From positions 1 to 49,430 of the forward strand of contig CAJTMR010000001.1 of assembly GCA_910577325.1 (NCBI GenBank): 49,430 nt of DNA. The letters are read 5' to 3'. The notes beneath the pieces were generated by a model. The model was not told the DNA's origin. It did no database searches and worked only from the letters and a program-made list of their open reading frames with translations. The position numbers and the translations under genes were made by a program. Source of the DNA: an uncultured Parabacteroides sp. Lineage in GTDB: Bacteria > Bacteroidota > Bacteroidia > Bacteroidales > Tannerellaceae. Positions 25,624-33,838 of the stretch are shown here, piece after piece (position 1 is the stretch's first letter; each line of letters begins with the position of its first letter).

Positions 25624-26652
25624 TTATTGTACGGAAACCTTTACCTTGTCAACAATCCTCTCCGGCGTTATCAACGCCATGCACGCCCAATCACCACGCA
25701 AACATGCTTTTTGCCCGAATACGGAGCAAGGACGGCAGGATAAATTTTCTTGAATAACATCACCGGAGTCCTGATGGTAACCATAAAAACCAGCATACGG
25801 ATGCGTCGCTCCCCAAATCGAAATCACCCGTGTACCAACCAAAGAAGCAAAATGCATATTCGCAGAATCCATGCACAATAACACATCCAACTGGCTGATC
25901 AAGGCTAATTCATTATCCAAAGCATATTTGCCAACAACACTTTTAACACGTGGGTACTGAAACTCCCATTGTTCAAGGACAGCCTCTTCATATCCCCGCC
26001 CCCCGAACAAGAAAACCGTATAGTCTTCACATTCCGACAAGCGGGCAACGACTTGTTCCATCTCATCCAGTGGATAAATTTTACCTCGGTGTTTGGCAAA
26101 TGGAGCGACACCGATCCATTTGCCTTTTTTAATTCCAGCGATAGAAGCCATTCCAGACAAGTCGGCTGGCGATTCTCCATAAAGAGAAGTAAACGTTTCC
26201 GTATAGTTCAGCCCAGCAGCACGGAATACATCTGCATAACGGACTACAACCGGACGAAGAGGATAAAGTCGTTTGTTTTTAATTGCAGTCAACCGTCTGC
26301 ATTCTTTTCGGGCTTTATCCACTACAAACACACGCTTACCTTTCAACCTGAAAAAAGTACAAATTATTATCGTACGGATCACATTGTGTAAATCCAATAC
26401 AATATCAAAATCGAATTTCAACAATGCCGAAGTAAACTTCAACAACCCGACAACCCCTTTCTCAGCCCCTTTTGTATTAATACCAATAACCTCCACATTA
26501 GACGGGCGATTCATAAACAACGGTATCAGAAAAGCTTGAGTCAACACCGTAAACGAATCCTCAGGGTTAGCTTTGGCGGCAGAATAAATGACAGGCACTG
26601 TCATCGCGACATCCCCTATAGCCGAGAGTCGTATTACTAATACTTTCGCCAT
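25624..26652 (-). CDS. GT9-family heptosyltransferase-like glycosyltransferase
   Basis: A 342-aa GT-B enzyme of the ADP-heptose:LPS heptosyltransferase family. It begins with the diagnostic KVLVIRLSAIGDVAMTVPVI (acceptor-side loop) and ends with SQLDVLLCMDSANMHFASL and ISIWGATHPYAGF (donor-side motif, normally D-S/T-x-x-x-H). It would add heptose or a related sugar to the lipid A-core. Its start overlaps the stop of the DUF4254 gene by one base. Confidence 0.9.
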   Translation of the reverse strand: MAKVLVIRLSAIGDVAMTVPVIYSAAKANPEDSFTVLTQAFLIPLFMNRPSNVEVIGINTKGAEKGVVGLLKFTSALLKFDFDIVLDLHNVIRTIIICTFFRLKGKRVFVVDKARKECRRLTAIKNKRLYPLRPVVVRYADVFRAAGLNYTETFTSLYGESPADLSGMASIAGIKKGKWIGVAPFAKHRGKIYPLDEMEQVVARLSECEDYTVFLFGGRGYEEAVLEQWEFQYPRVKSVVGKYALDNELALISQLDVLLCMDSANMHFASLVGTRVISIWGATHPYAGFYGYHQDSGDVIQENLSCRPCSVFGQKACLRGDWACMALITPERIVDKVKVSVQ

Positions 26653-27257
26653 TACTTTTTACCGTACAATACAGGATTCAATGCCGGATCATTATACATC
26701 TTCATTTGTTTATAAACTTTCATATATTTACGTCCGGCTCCGATATCTGCCAATAACTGATCCAAAGCCGTGCATAAATCTTTTTTTTGCTCCAAAAGTA
26801 TGCGTAATTTCTCTTCGCATTTTTCTTTATGTTCAGGAGTTGCATCCGCACGGCCTACTTCCTGTTGCATGTGATAAATCTTCAGGATCAAGATGGACAA
26901 CCGATCGATTGCCCATGCCGGACTTTCCGTATTGATTGTTGCATTCGGCAAGACCTCCACATCCTTATATTGATCCAAAAAGAAACTATCAATCAACTCA
27001 ACCAAGTCCGTACGATCTTGATTGGATTTGTCAATCCGCCGTTTGATCACTAATCCTTCAACCGGTTCAATCATCGGATTGCGGATAATATCCTCCATAT
27101 GCCACTGCACGGCATCAATCCAATTTTTCAAATACAGATAGAACTCTATACTCTTTACCTCATAAGGATTACGCACCGTAGCATCTATATGATCGGTGAT
27201 ATGATATGCTTTCGTAGCCTGTTCAAATAACAGACAAGACTTTTCACTGAAACTCAT
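26652..27257 (-). CDS. DUF4254 protein linked to GT9
   Basis: A 201-aa helical cytoplasmic protein of unknown function. I recognise DUF4254 from its start (EQATKAYHITDH), the WHMEDIIRNP segment and the INTESPAWAIDRLSILILKIYHM segment. It is regularly found next to GT9 genes in Bacteroidetes, here as first gene of the unit and translationally coupled to GT9. It may be an accessory or partner of the heptosyltransferase; that is inference. Confidence 0.82.
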   Translation of the reverse strand: MSFSEKSCLLFEQATKAYHITDHIDATVRNPYEVKSIEFYLYLKNWIDAVQWHMEDIIRNPMIEPVEGLVIKRRIDKSNQDRTDLVELIDSFFLDQYKDVEVLPNATINTESPAWAIDRLSILILKIYHMQQEVGRADATPEHKEKCEEKLRILLEQKKDLCTALDQLLADIGAGRKYMKVYKQMKMYNDPALNPVLYGKK

Positions 27258-27291
27258 ACGCTTTTATCTTTGTCTATACTTCTCTATTGCG

Positions 27292-27299
27292 CAAAGATA
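27292..27299 (-). promoter_or_regulatory. -7 box of the DUF4254-GT9-GT operon
   Basis: On the minus strand this reads TATCTTTG, 34 bp before the DUF4254 start. A plus-strand TATCTTTG lies at 27265-27272. Confidence 0.6.
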
Positions 27300-27338
27300 G
27301 CAAGTTTTTTTATCCTCCAAGCATATAGCCTTTTTTTG

Positions 27339-27757
27339 CAGGGCAACCGCACCAAAAATTACTATCCGGAATCACTTCTCTTCTTCCATGAAAATTTCGC
27401 AAACCAACTATCATACTATCATATCCAGCCATTAACTGTTGTCTCACAATATGTTAAAGCATGATAGTTGCTATTTTCAACTATCATTGCTACTATCATC
27501 CTATCATCATGCTTTTCACATGACTATTCATTTATATGACTGATAATATGCCGTTTATGTTTATACGGGCAAAAATAGCCATCAGCGAAAAAGAGGCAAA
27601 AACGAGGCATAAAAGTACCTCCAACACGGCGGATAAACATTCCCACACCCCCGTAAAGGTCTCGCTTGAGACCCGGGTCTGCACCTCTCCCGCACCCGGG
27701 TCTGTGTGGTGGGTACACCCGGGTCTCAAGCGGCTTTGCAAGCTGTTTTTGACAAAA
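27339..27757. repeat. Dispersed repeat, copy B (split by 199 bp)
   Basis: The left part (27339-27408) and the right part (27608-27757) match copy A at 1840-2057 in the same orientation. Between them, 27409-27607 has no counterpart in copy A. The right part contains a perfect 16-bp inverted repeat (27663-27678 and 27717-27732; core CTTGAGACCCGGG) around an inner CCCGGGTCT copy. Weak minus-strand frames in both copies share residues such as PGCGRGADPGL, but they lack start context. Confidence 0.8.
27409..27607. other. Insert within the repeat, with CTATCAT repeats
   Basis: The first 100 bp carry five CTATCAT units (27409-27507) and a perfect 10-bp hairpin (ATGATAGTTG at 27461-27470, complement at 27478-27487, 7-nt loop). 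No reading frame of note is present. Confidence 0.65.
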
Positions 27758-27857
27758 GAAAAGCCTGTCTTGATGAAAAAACACGAATATGAGGCGGCAT
27801 ATCAGGAAGGATATGACGCCCCATATCCGAAGGGATGGCACTGATCTGTGTTACCTG

Positions 27858-30800
27858 TTATTCTACATTATATCCGGAAATAACCACCTTTCCTTCATTT
27901 CCTCTGGCATCTTCATCCTTCCAGTTCATACGGACTTCCTTCTTCTCGCCCGGAAGCAAAGAGAAATAGTTGTCGGAATAAAACACCGGCAGAATCTGCT
28001 GACCGTCTTTACCACCTACAACATTGAGGCGGATCATCAAAGCCGGTGTAGACGTCTTGTTCTCGATAACGGATACAGCACTCCAGGTTCCGTCTGCATT
28101 CTTATCCACAGTAGTGGCAGATTGCAAAGCGACTTTCGGCAACTTCTGCAAATCCTGGTAGTTGTTCTCTTCCAAGCTGCGGTGGTAGAAGTTGTCGGAG
28201 ATAACTTTGCCGTCTTCGACCAGCGTCATCTTGATGAAATGGACTTTCGACAAGTTTTCCGGGAATTCCAACTTGATGCACTTATCGGTCGTATCTTCGT
28301 TGCTGTCGACAGTGGCTTCTTTTTCCCAGGCTACGGATGCATCCATATTCAGAACCTGTACTTTTGCCGTCAGGCCTTTATGCGTTCCGGCGCTGTAGTT
28401 GACCACCTCCACCTCGTCCGTTGCCGGATTCCACTGGATATGCAGCGGCTCGGAAGCCTTCTTGATAGCAAAATAGGCGGCAGTCGGTTCGAAATAATAA
28501 TCATACGTCTGCCATACCATTGAAGGCCAGCAGGAATGGCTCATCCACATTAACAAACCTTTGCGGTTCTGGCTTCTGGACTCGAACAAACTGCGGTGGC
28601 CGTCGTAGTTCACCCACTGGGCCAGGCAGGCAAACTCTTTCGCACTCTGCGGTTCGCCATACCCTTTCGCGATGATCTCGTTGAAAGAGGTACAGCCCTG
28701 TGCCCCTTCGCGGGTATAGTCGTGCATGCCCCATTCGTCATCCTGCGGCCAGATTCCTTTCGGCGAGAAAGTACGGAGCATGCTTTCGTAAGTCATGACG
28801 TTCGGCATACCTCGTTCGCTATGGAACTTGTCGTTGCCGGTCTTCAACGTGAAATATTCTTTTGCCGGAAGCATACGGTAAGGGCCGTGGCCGCTCACCA
28901 CATCATCAGCCGAGCTGGAGATATAATGGATATCCGGATGGTCTTCCTTGATGATACGGCGCAACGCCTTGTCGATCTGTTCAGGCGGGAAACCCTCGTT
29001 ACGTCCGCAGTAGAGACCGATAGAAGCATGGCTACGGATACATTTTACATAATCTTCCGCATTGGCGATAAACATTTCCGGATAATACGGATCGGGTCCG
29101 TCGGCCGGGTTAGCCAGCCAGAAGTCCTGCCAGATCATGATACCGTGGCGGTCACAGGCTTCATAAAGCTCCTCGTCGCCGATCATGCCGACCCAGTTAC
29201 GCATCATCGTAAAGTTCATATCGGCATGGTAAGCCACGGCGATATCATATTCACGGCCGCGATAGTTCAAATTCGATTCACCGAAGCCCCAGTTACCGCC
29301 CCGGCCGATAAAGCGGCGGCCATTTATAAAGAGGCTCAGGATATGATTATCCTCATTGAATGTCATCTGGCGGATACCGACTTTGAAGTCTTTCGTATCC
29401 GAAACCTTATCATCCGCTTTAAAGGTAAAATTGGCATCGTAGAGGTTCGGCGCGCCGTAACCTTTAGGCCACCACAAACGCGGGTTTTCCATCTTCAGTT
29501 GCGGGAAGTCCTTGACATCGAAAACGACCGTCTTCTCTTCTCCTGCTGCTAAAGAAACAGGTTTCTGGAATGTGACATCTCCTACCTTGCCTTCCAACGT
29601 ACCGTTTACCGTATTGGCATCGTGGTTCTTCACGATCACCTCGGCCGTCAACGTAGCGGAAGTCGTATCGGGCAACGGCAGGACAGACGTAACAAGCGGA
29701 TCGGCAACCGTCACCTTCCCGGTCGAAGTCAGGAAGACATCGTTCCAGATACCGATATTACGGCCGCGAACCGTCGGAATCCAGTCCCAACCGATCGTAG
29801 CATGGAAAGTCGGGTTATCAGCCCCTAAGATTCCGCCGTTGAAGTCCGTGCTCTGTTTGTTCTTTTCCTTGATCGCCCCGATATGGTTATTCCGGATGAT
29901 CTCTACAGCCACCACGTTCTTACCCGGAACAACCAGATCCGTCACATCGAACTTGCCTCGCATAAAGGCGCCTTCGATACGGCCTAATTTCTTTCCGTTC
30001 AAAAAGACATCCGCTTTCCAGTTGATCCCGTCGAAATTCAGGAACAGGCGGTCCTGCTTGAATCCTTCCGGCACTTCAAACTCGTCACGATACCAGAAGT
30101 TGGACCAGAAGAACGATTCGGACACCTGCAACTGGTTGTCCGCATAGTTCGGATCGGCAATTGCCCCGATGTTCTTATAGCTGCTCAATACCGTTCCCGG
30201 CACTGTCGCCACGATCCAGTTCTCCGGCTTGAATCCCGGGGTAGATATTTCTTCACCCGAAGCAGTCACTTCAGAAGCGCGTTGCAGTTTCCAGTTTCCG
30301 CCGGAAAGGTTCATTTCCCCTTTTGACGCAGCAGGAGGAGTTACGGGCCGGGCTATGAGACCACCTTTACCCATTACTTCCATTTCGCTCAGGATATAGT
30401 GGCTACCGTTCGCCGACTGTTGCATCAAAACACGCACATAGCGAGCCTGCTGCTTACCGTTCAGGACGATTTCATCTTTCAGCCCATCGCCACCTGGCAA
30501 CTCAACCGCATCTTTCCACTGTTTGGCATCGTCCGAGACCTGTATCTTACCTTTCACGGCTTTATTAATCCAGTGCAGGTTCACTTTGTCAAATTCAGAC
30601 CGGCTACCCAAATCCACATACAACCATTCCTCACCTGCCGTCGCACTCATCCAGGCACTGTTGAAGAACTGAGACGGCTTCATCTCCACCAAGTTACCTT
30701 TATTATAAAAATCGGCAGCCGTGAAAATCCAACTGTGAGCTCCCTGCATACGTAATACTATCCGGAAAAGAGACGATTGAACTAACTCTCGTCCTACTAT

Positions 30801-31511
30801 TTTCCCCTTATTGAAAGGGATTGTGAGATCTAATCGGCGTACAGGCATGGCTATCTGCTCGAATTGTTTGTTTGGGTCGGTAACCGGCACTCGATAACGT
30901 ACCGCCTCGCCTGGAAGCCCCTTTCCTTCCATACGACCAACTTCCTCCCATCTCTCCCCATCACCTGAAATCTGGCAGACAATTTCATAGCCCTCTTTGG
31001 CCAGCTCGTCATCATAAACAAGTGTGCCCGTCAGTTTTAGTTCATCAACGGACTTATTGTAATTCTTCAGCGTAAACTGAAAATAAGTATCTCCTCCCGT
31101 AAAAGTATTCCGTGAATAAGGACCTTCGTCGATCATCCACTCACGTTCCCGTCTCGGGACATCGCCTTCGGGTGTCGACAAGTTCAGATACTGCGGGTGC
31201 TTGTCAGAAACAAGGCCGTCCGTAGTTAACTGCGCTACCAGATTGTAGTCATGACTGGAAGAGGCAAAAGCTGAACGCAGAAGGGCTATGTTCCGGTAAG
31301 TAGAATGATCCGGAACCAAGGAAGGAGAGAAATCTTCCTTCGGATCACCTGGGTACTGCCCAATACCACGCGTGTAATAGTCCGACCGTTCAAACGAGTT
31401 GTCGGCCGTCGCACCTGTTCCGCTACATCCCCAAAGAACCAACGATGCCATCGCCGCCCCGCAAAGAGTAAGAACACGAGTGCTCTTTTTCTGTTCATTA
31501 AAAGTCTCCAT
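27858..31511 (-). CDS. GH2-family glycosidase lipoprotein (exo-beta-glucosaminidase/mannosidase-like)
   Basis: A 1217-aa secreted enzyme. The lipoprotein signal ends at LVLWGC (lipid Cys29). Residues of about 60-390 look like F5/8 type C (discoidin) carbohydrate-binding regions (STYRNIALLRSAFASSSHDY; VDLGSRSEFDKVNLHWINK). The GH2 sandwich, Ig-like and TIM-barrel domains follow. Expected catalytic residues are Glu839 (acid/base, in YCGRNEGFPP) and Glu899 (nucleophile, in HSERGMP). The layout is like CsxA exo-beta-D-glucosaminidase and beta-mannosidases; the true substrate is not clear. The Met at 31511 is chosen because it precedes the signal peptide. The gene stands alone. Confidence 0.88.
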   Translation of the reverse strand: METFNEQKKSTRVLTLCGAAMASLVLWGCSGTGATADNSFERSDYYTRGIGQYPGDPKEDFSPSLVPDHSTYRNIALLRSAFASSSHDYNLVAQLTTDGLVSDKHPQYLNLSTPEGDVPRREREWMIDEGPYSRNTFTGGDTYFQFTLKNYNKSVDELKLTGTLVYDDELAKEGYEIVCQISGDGERWEEVGRMEGKGLPGEAVRYRVPVTDPNKQFEQIAMPVRRLDLTIPFNKGKIVGRELVQSSLFRIVLRMQGAHSWIFTAADFYNKGNLVEMKPSQFFNSAWMSATAGEEWLYVDLGSRSEFDKVNLHWINKAVKGKIQVSDDAKQWKDAVELPGGDGLKDEIVLNGKQQARYVRVLMQQSANGSHYILSEMEVMGKGGLIARPVTPPAASKGEMNLSGGNWKLQRASEVTASGEEISTPGFKPENWIVATVPGTVLSSYKNIGAIADPNYADNQLQVSESFFWSNFWYRDEFEVPEGFKQDRLFLNFDGINWKADVFLNGKKLGRIEGAFMRGKFDVTDLVVPGKNVVAVEIIRNNHIGAIKEKNKQSTDFNGGILGADNPTFHATIGWDWIPTVRGRNIGIWNDVFLTSTGKVTVADPLVTSVLPLPDTTSATLTAEVIVKNHDANTVNGTLEGKVGDVTFQKPVSLAAGEEKTVVFDVKDFPQLKMENPRLWWPKGYGAPNLYDANFTFKADDKVSDTKDFKVGIRQMTFNEDNHILSLFINGRRFIGRGGNWGFGESNLNYRGREYDIAVAYHADMNFTMMRNWVGMIGDEELYEACDRHGIMIWQDFWLANPADGPDPYYPEMFIANAEDYVKCIRSHASIGLYCGRNEGFPPEQIDKALRRIIKEDHPDIHYISSSADDVVSGHGPYRMLPAKEYFTLKTGNDKFHSERGMPNVMTYESMLRTFSPKGIWPQDDEWGMHDYTREGAQGCTSFNEIIAKGYGEPQSAKEFACLAQWVNYDGHRSLFESRSQNRKGLLMWMSHSCWPSMVWQTYDYYFEPTAAYFAIKKASEPLHIQWNPATDEVEVVNYSAGTHKGLTAKVQVLNMDASVAWEKEATVDSNEDTTDKCIKLEFPENLSKVHFIKMTLVEDGKVISDNFYHRSLEENNYQDLQKLPKVALQSATTVDKNADGTWSAVSVIENKTSTPALMIRLNVVGGKDGQQILPVFYSDNYFSLLPGEKKEVRMNWKDEDARGNEGKVVISGYNVE

Positions 31512-31576
31512 ATATGAAAGTATGTTTGATTTTGTGCTTTTTGAACGCCTTAACCTTCCCTGAAAAGAAGTTTGCA

Positions 31577-31584
31577 CAAACTTA
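31577..31584 (-). promoter_or_regulatory. -7 box of the GH2 gene
   Basis: On the minus strand this reads TAAGTTTG, 65 bp from the start codon, with a minus-strand TTTG further upstream at 31608-31611 (spacer 23 nt, slightly long). Confidence 0.5.
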
Positions 31585-31677
31585 CGCAAAAAACTACAAT
31601 TTCTATGCAAAAGCCATTTGAAAACAATTTTAACACCTCACAAACTCCATCGAGCATGCCGTTTATGATTGACTTCG

Positions 31678-31781
31678 ACAGGAACGCTGCTTCGCTACTC
31701 CGTTCCTGTTGTTCGCTGTCGCGCCTGAAACTCGCTTCACTCGGACAGCAGACGCTCCGGACGATTAAACAAGAATCGTCC
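31678..31781. other. Block of consecutive hairpins in a gene-free gap
   Basis: Three stems follow one another: ACAGGAACG with its complement (31678-31686 / 31701-31709), GCTGTC with GACAGC (about 31715-31749), and GGACGATT with AATCGTCC (31759-31766 / 31774-31781). The block is more GC-rich than its flanks. It could be a structured RNA or a repeat relic. I see no promoter that would specify a transcript. Confidence 0.45.
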
Positions 31782-31967
31782 TTCTTGTCCTGATCCGGGA
31801 AGGGGGGTTATTGTATAATACTGTTTTGTTAACAACAAAGCACATTCTTTGGGAATAGCAGTAAAATCCGGTTTTTCATCGGCGAAAAAGGGTTTTCTGC
31901 CATGAGGTGCGCGGTTTTTCACAACGAAGACGGTCGCCGTCATCGTGAGTTGCCGGGATCATGCACT

Positions 31968-32204
31968 ATGAAGACGGTCTTCACGGCAACGAAAACGGTC
32001 ATCACGGCGATGAAGACCGTCTTCATGCCGGCAAAGAGGGAAATCTCCTTTGAGATATTCAGGACTGTGGCAACATTTGTTTGCTACAGGCGATTCTCCG
32101 GGAGTTCGGCTTTTCCAAAATGTCAGGATATTCCGCTTTTCGATAACAAAGGAATCTTGTCTTTCCTTTTTCCTGCCGTGCTTGTTTTACTGGTTGCTTA
32201 TTAA
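31968..32204 (+). CDS. Possible small repeat protein
   Basis: A doubtful 78-aa frame. It opens with three 7-residue repeats, MKTVFTA, TKTVITA and MKTVFMP, encoded by a 21-bp tandem repeat (31968-32030). Several of the differences between units are third-base changes (AAG/AAA, ACG/ACC, GCA/GCG), which hints at selection on protein. The remainder ends in a hydrophobic run (FLFPAVLVLLVAY). No ribosome site or promoter is evident. It may be only a repeat array. Confidence 0.25.
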   Translation: MKTVFTATKTVITAMKTVFMPAKREISFEIFRTVATFVCYRRFSGSSAFPKCQDIPLFDNKGILSFLFPAVLVLLVAY

Positions 32205-32428
32205 TTCCGGTCTGGAAGAGGAAAATGTCAGACACGGATCGTTCGGGATTTCATTCCAAATAGAAAAACCTTCCGATAAGGGTTATTGTCTGTTTTGCTA
32301 ACATGGCTTACCCTTGAGGGATATCCCCAATAGTGATCGGATGCCCCTTTTTACTATGCGCCTAAAAATCTACTAAGCCGGAAAATGCAAAAGAAATAGA
32401 TTATTGCGTGAGTTTTGCGTGCTATGGA

Positions 32429-32470
32429 ACAAAACAGGCTAGCAATCAACCGATTACTAGCCTGTTTTGT
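32429..32470 (-). terminator. tmRNA terminator
   Basis: A perfect 14-bp stem (ACAAAACAGGCTAG at 32429-32442, complement at 32457-32470) with a 14-nt loop directly follows the 3' end of tmRNA. Confidence 0.85.
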
Positions 32471-32867
32471 GGAGATGGAGAGATTCGAACTCTCGTCCAA
32501 ACGAGGAACTAATCTGCTTTCTACATGTTTATCTTCGCCTTCGATTGTCGGGCACAAGCAAGACCGAAGCCACCCACTTGAACCTTATCCTCTAAAATTT
32601 CATCTGAAGCCCGAGGCTTACTTCAAACTATCTCCGATATTGCTGCACCACCTGATCGGAACGCTTCGGAGCCACAGCATCCGGGTGATGTCACGTCCCC
32701 GCAACTTTTGCAGGGATTAAGCTTGAATCTACTATACTTCGATTAAGCAGCGAGAGCGTAATTGTTTTCGCCAGTTAATTGTTCGCCGTCTGATATTTAA
32801 GTGCAAGCCGACCACGCACTACATGCTTACAAACCACTTCTACCCGCTGTCAAAACCGGTCATCCCC
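32470..32867 (-). ncRNA. ssrA: Transfer-messenger RNA (tmRNA)
   Basis: A 398-nt one-piece tmRNA that rescues stalled ribosomes with SmpB. The 5' end GGGGAUG pairs with CAUCUCC near the 3' end to form the acceptor stem. The T-arm GAGUUCGAAUCUC precedes it. The tag frame at 32743-32772 (minus) reads GENNYALAA and a UAA stop, with the resume Gly codon. CCA is not encoded after the discriminator A. Loop-rich pseudoknot sequence lies between the tag and the 3' end. The tag is of the Porphyromonas/Parabacteroides type as I recall it. Confidence 0.96.
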
Positions 32868-32881
32868 ATGATTTGTGAATA

Positions 32882-32889
32882 CAAAGATA
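32882..32889 (-). promoter_or_regulatory. -7 box of ssrA
   Basis: On the minus strand this reads TATCTTTG. It ends 14 nt before the mature 5' end of tmRNA, giving a start at about 32874 and a short 5' trailer for processing. Confidence 0.65.
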
Positions 32890-32926
32890 CAAAAAATCGG
32901 GAACCTTTGTACTCCATTTAGTTTTT

Positions 32927-33817
32927 TTATTCTATCACACCGATCTCACGAAACCAATCTTCAGCCCTGTCCGGCCATTCATTTACGGCTACACCGGTAT
33001 CTCTCAAGCCATAACCATGACCACCCTTACTGTATAAATGCATCCATGCTGGCACTCCTGCTTCTTTCAAGGCATAATAATAGAAAAGGCTACTATTGAT
33101 ATAATATTTATCGTCTTCTGCCTGGATCATCATGGTAGGAGGAGTAGCAGAAGTAACTTTCACTTCAGGAGCCAGTTGAAAGTTTTCACCATCCAGATAG
33201 GCAGGATAGACCAATAAACAGAAATCCGGCCGACAACTTACTTTGTCAACTGCATCGACAGCCGGATAAGTTCGCTCTGCAAAATTATTGCTTGCCATCA
33301 CCGAAAGATGTCCACCGGCAGAAAATCCCATTATTCCGATCCGTTGTGGGTCCAGATTCATTTCTTCTGCATGGGCACGGACATATCCGATCGCCCGCTG
33401 CACATCCTGCAAAGGGGCCTCATGTTTAGCACGACCCTCACGACGGGGGACCCTATATTTCAACAAAATGGCAGTAATTCCCAAATTGTTCAACCATTCA
33501 CAAACTTCGTCACCTTCCAAATCATAAGCCAAAATATTATAACCACCACCCGGACAAACCACAACGGCAGCTCCTGTAGCAACTTCATCGGGAGCAGAAT
33601 AAACGGTAATAGTCGGTTCACTCACATTCGTGATACGAAGAACGGTTTCGCCTCCCGTTTTTCCACCATCAGAATCAGCTTTCTCGATTAACTTGGTGGT
33701 TTCGCCCGGTGCACCTTTCGGAAACAACAGAATTGGATTATTTTGCGCTATAGCTGTACTCATTATACAACTGATTCCAACAACCAGGAATTTCCATTTT
33801 CTTATCATAGCATACAT
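32927..33817 (-). CDS. Secreted alpha/beta-hydrolase (acetyl-xylan esterase-like)
   Basis: A 296-aa secreted esterase with a signal peptide (KWKFLVVGISCIMSTAIAQ). The oxyanion segment is VVVCPGGGY (86-93), the nucleophile Ser166 lies in GFSAGGH, a later Asp is in QAEDDKYY, and the catalytic His is in GGHGYGL. This resembles bifunctional acetyl-xylan/feruloyl esterases of gut Bacteroidetes. It follows the sulfatase by 21 bp in the same unit, so both may strip decorations from one glycan. The fourth codon is also an ATG. Confidence 0.85.
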   Translation of the reverse strand: MYAMIRKWKFLVVGISCIMSTAIAQNNPILLFPKGAPGETTKLIEKADSDGGKTGGETVLRITNVSEPTITVYSAPDEVATGAAVVVCPGGGYNILAYDLEGDEVCEWLNNLGITAILLKYRVPRREGRAKHEAPLQDVQRAIGYVRAHAEEMNLDPQRIGIMGFSAGGHLSVMASNNFAERTYPAVDAVDKVSCRPDFCLLVYPAYLDGENFQLAPEVKVTSATPPTMMIQAEDDKYYINSSLFYYYALKEAGVPAWMHLYSKGGHGYGLRDTGVAVNEWPDRAEDWFREIGVIE

Positions 33818-33838
33818 AATTTAAAGTATTTATACGAA

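Noticed and set aside
27409..27507. CTATCAT units as a possible CRISPR array
   Set aside because: Units are only 7 bp, unevenly spaced, with no spacers of constant length and no cas genes.
27524..27844. Leftward and rightward frames through repeat copy B
   Set aside because: Frames are created by the repeat and are not kept across the copy A / copy B junction.
32300..32500. tmRNA 3' end as an integration site of a mobile element
   Set aside because: No integrase gene beside it and no second copy of the tmRNA 3' end was noticed in the window.
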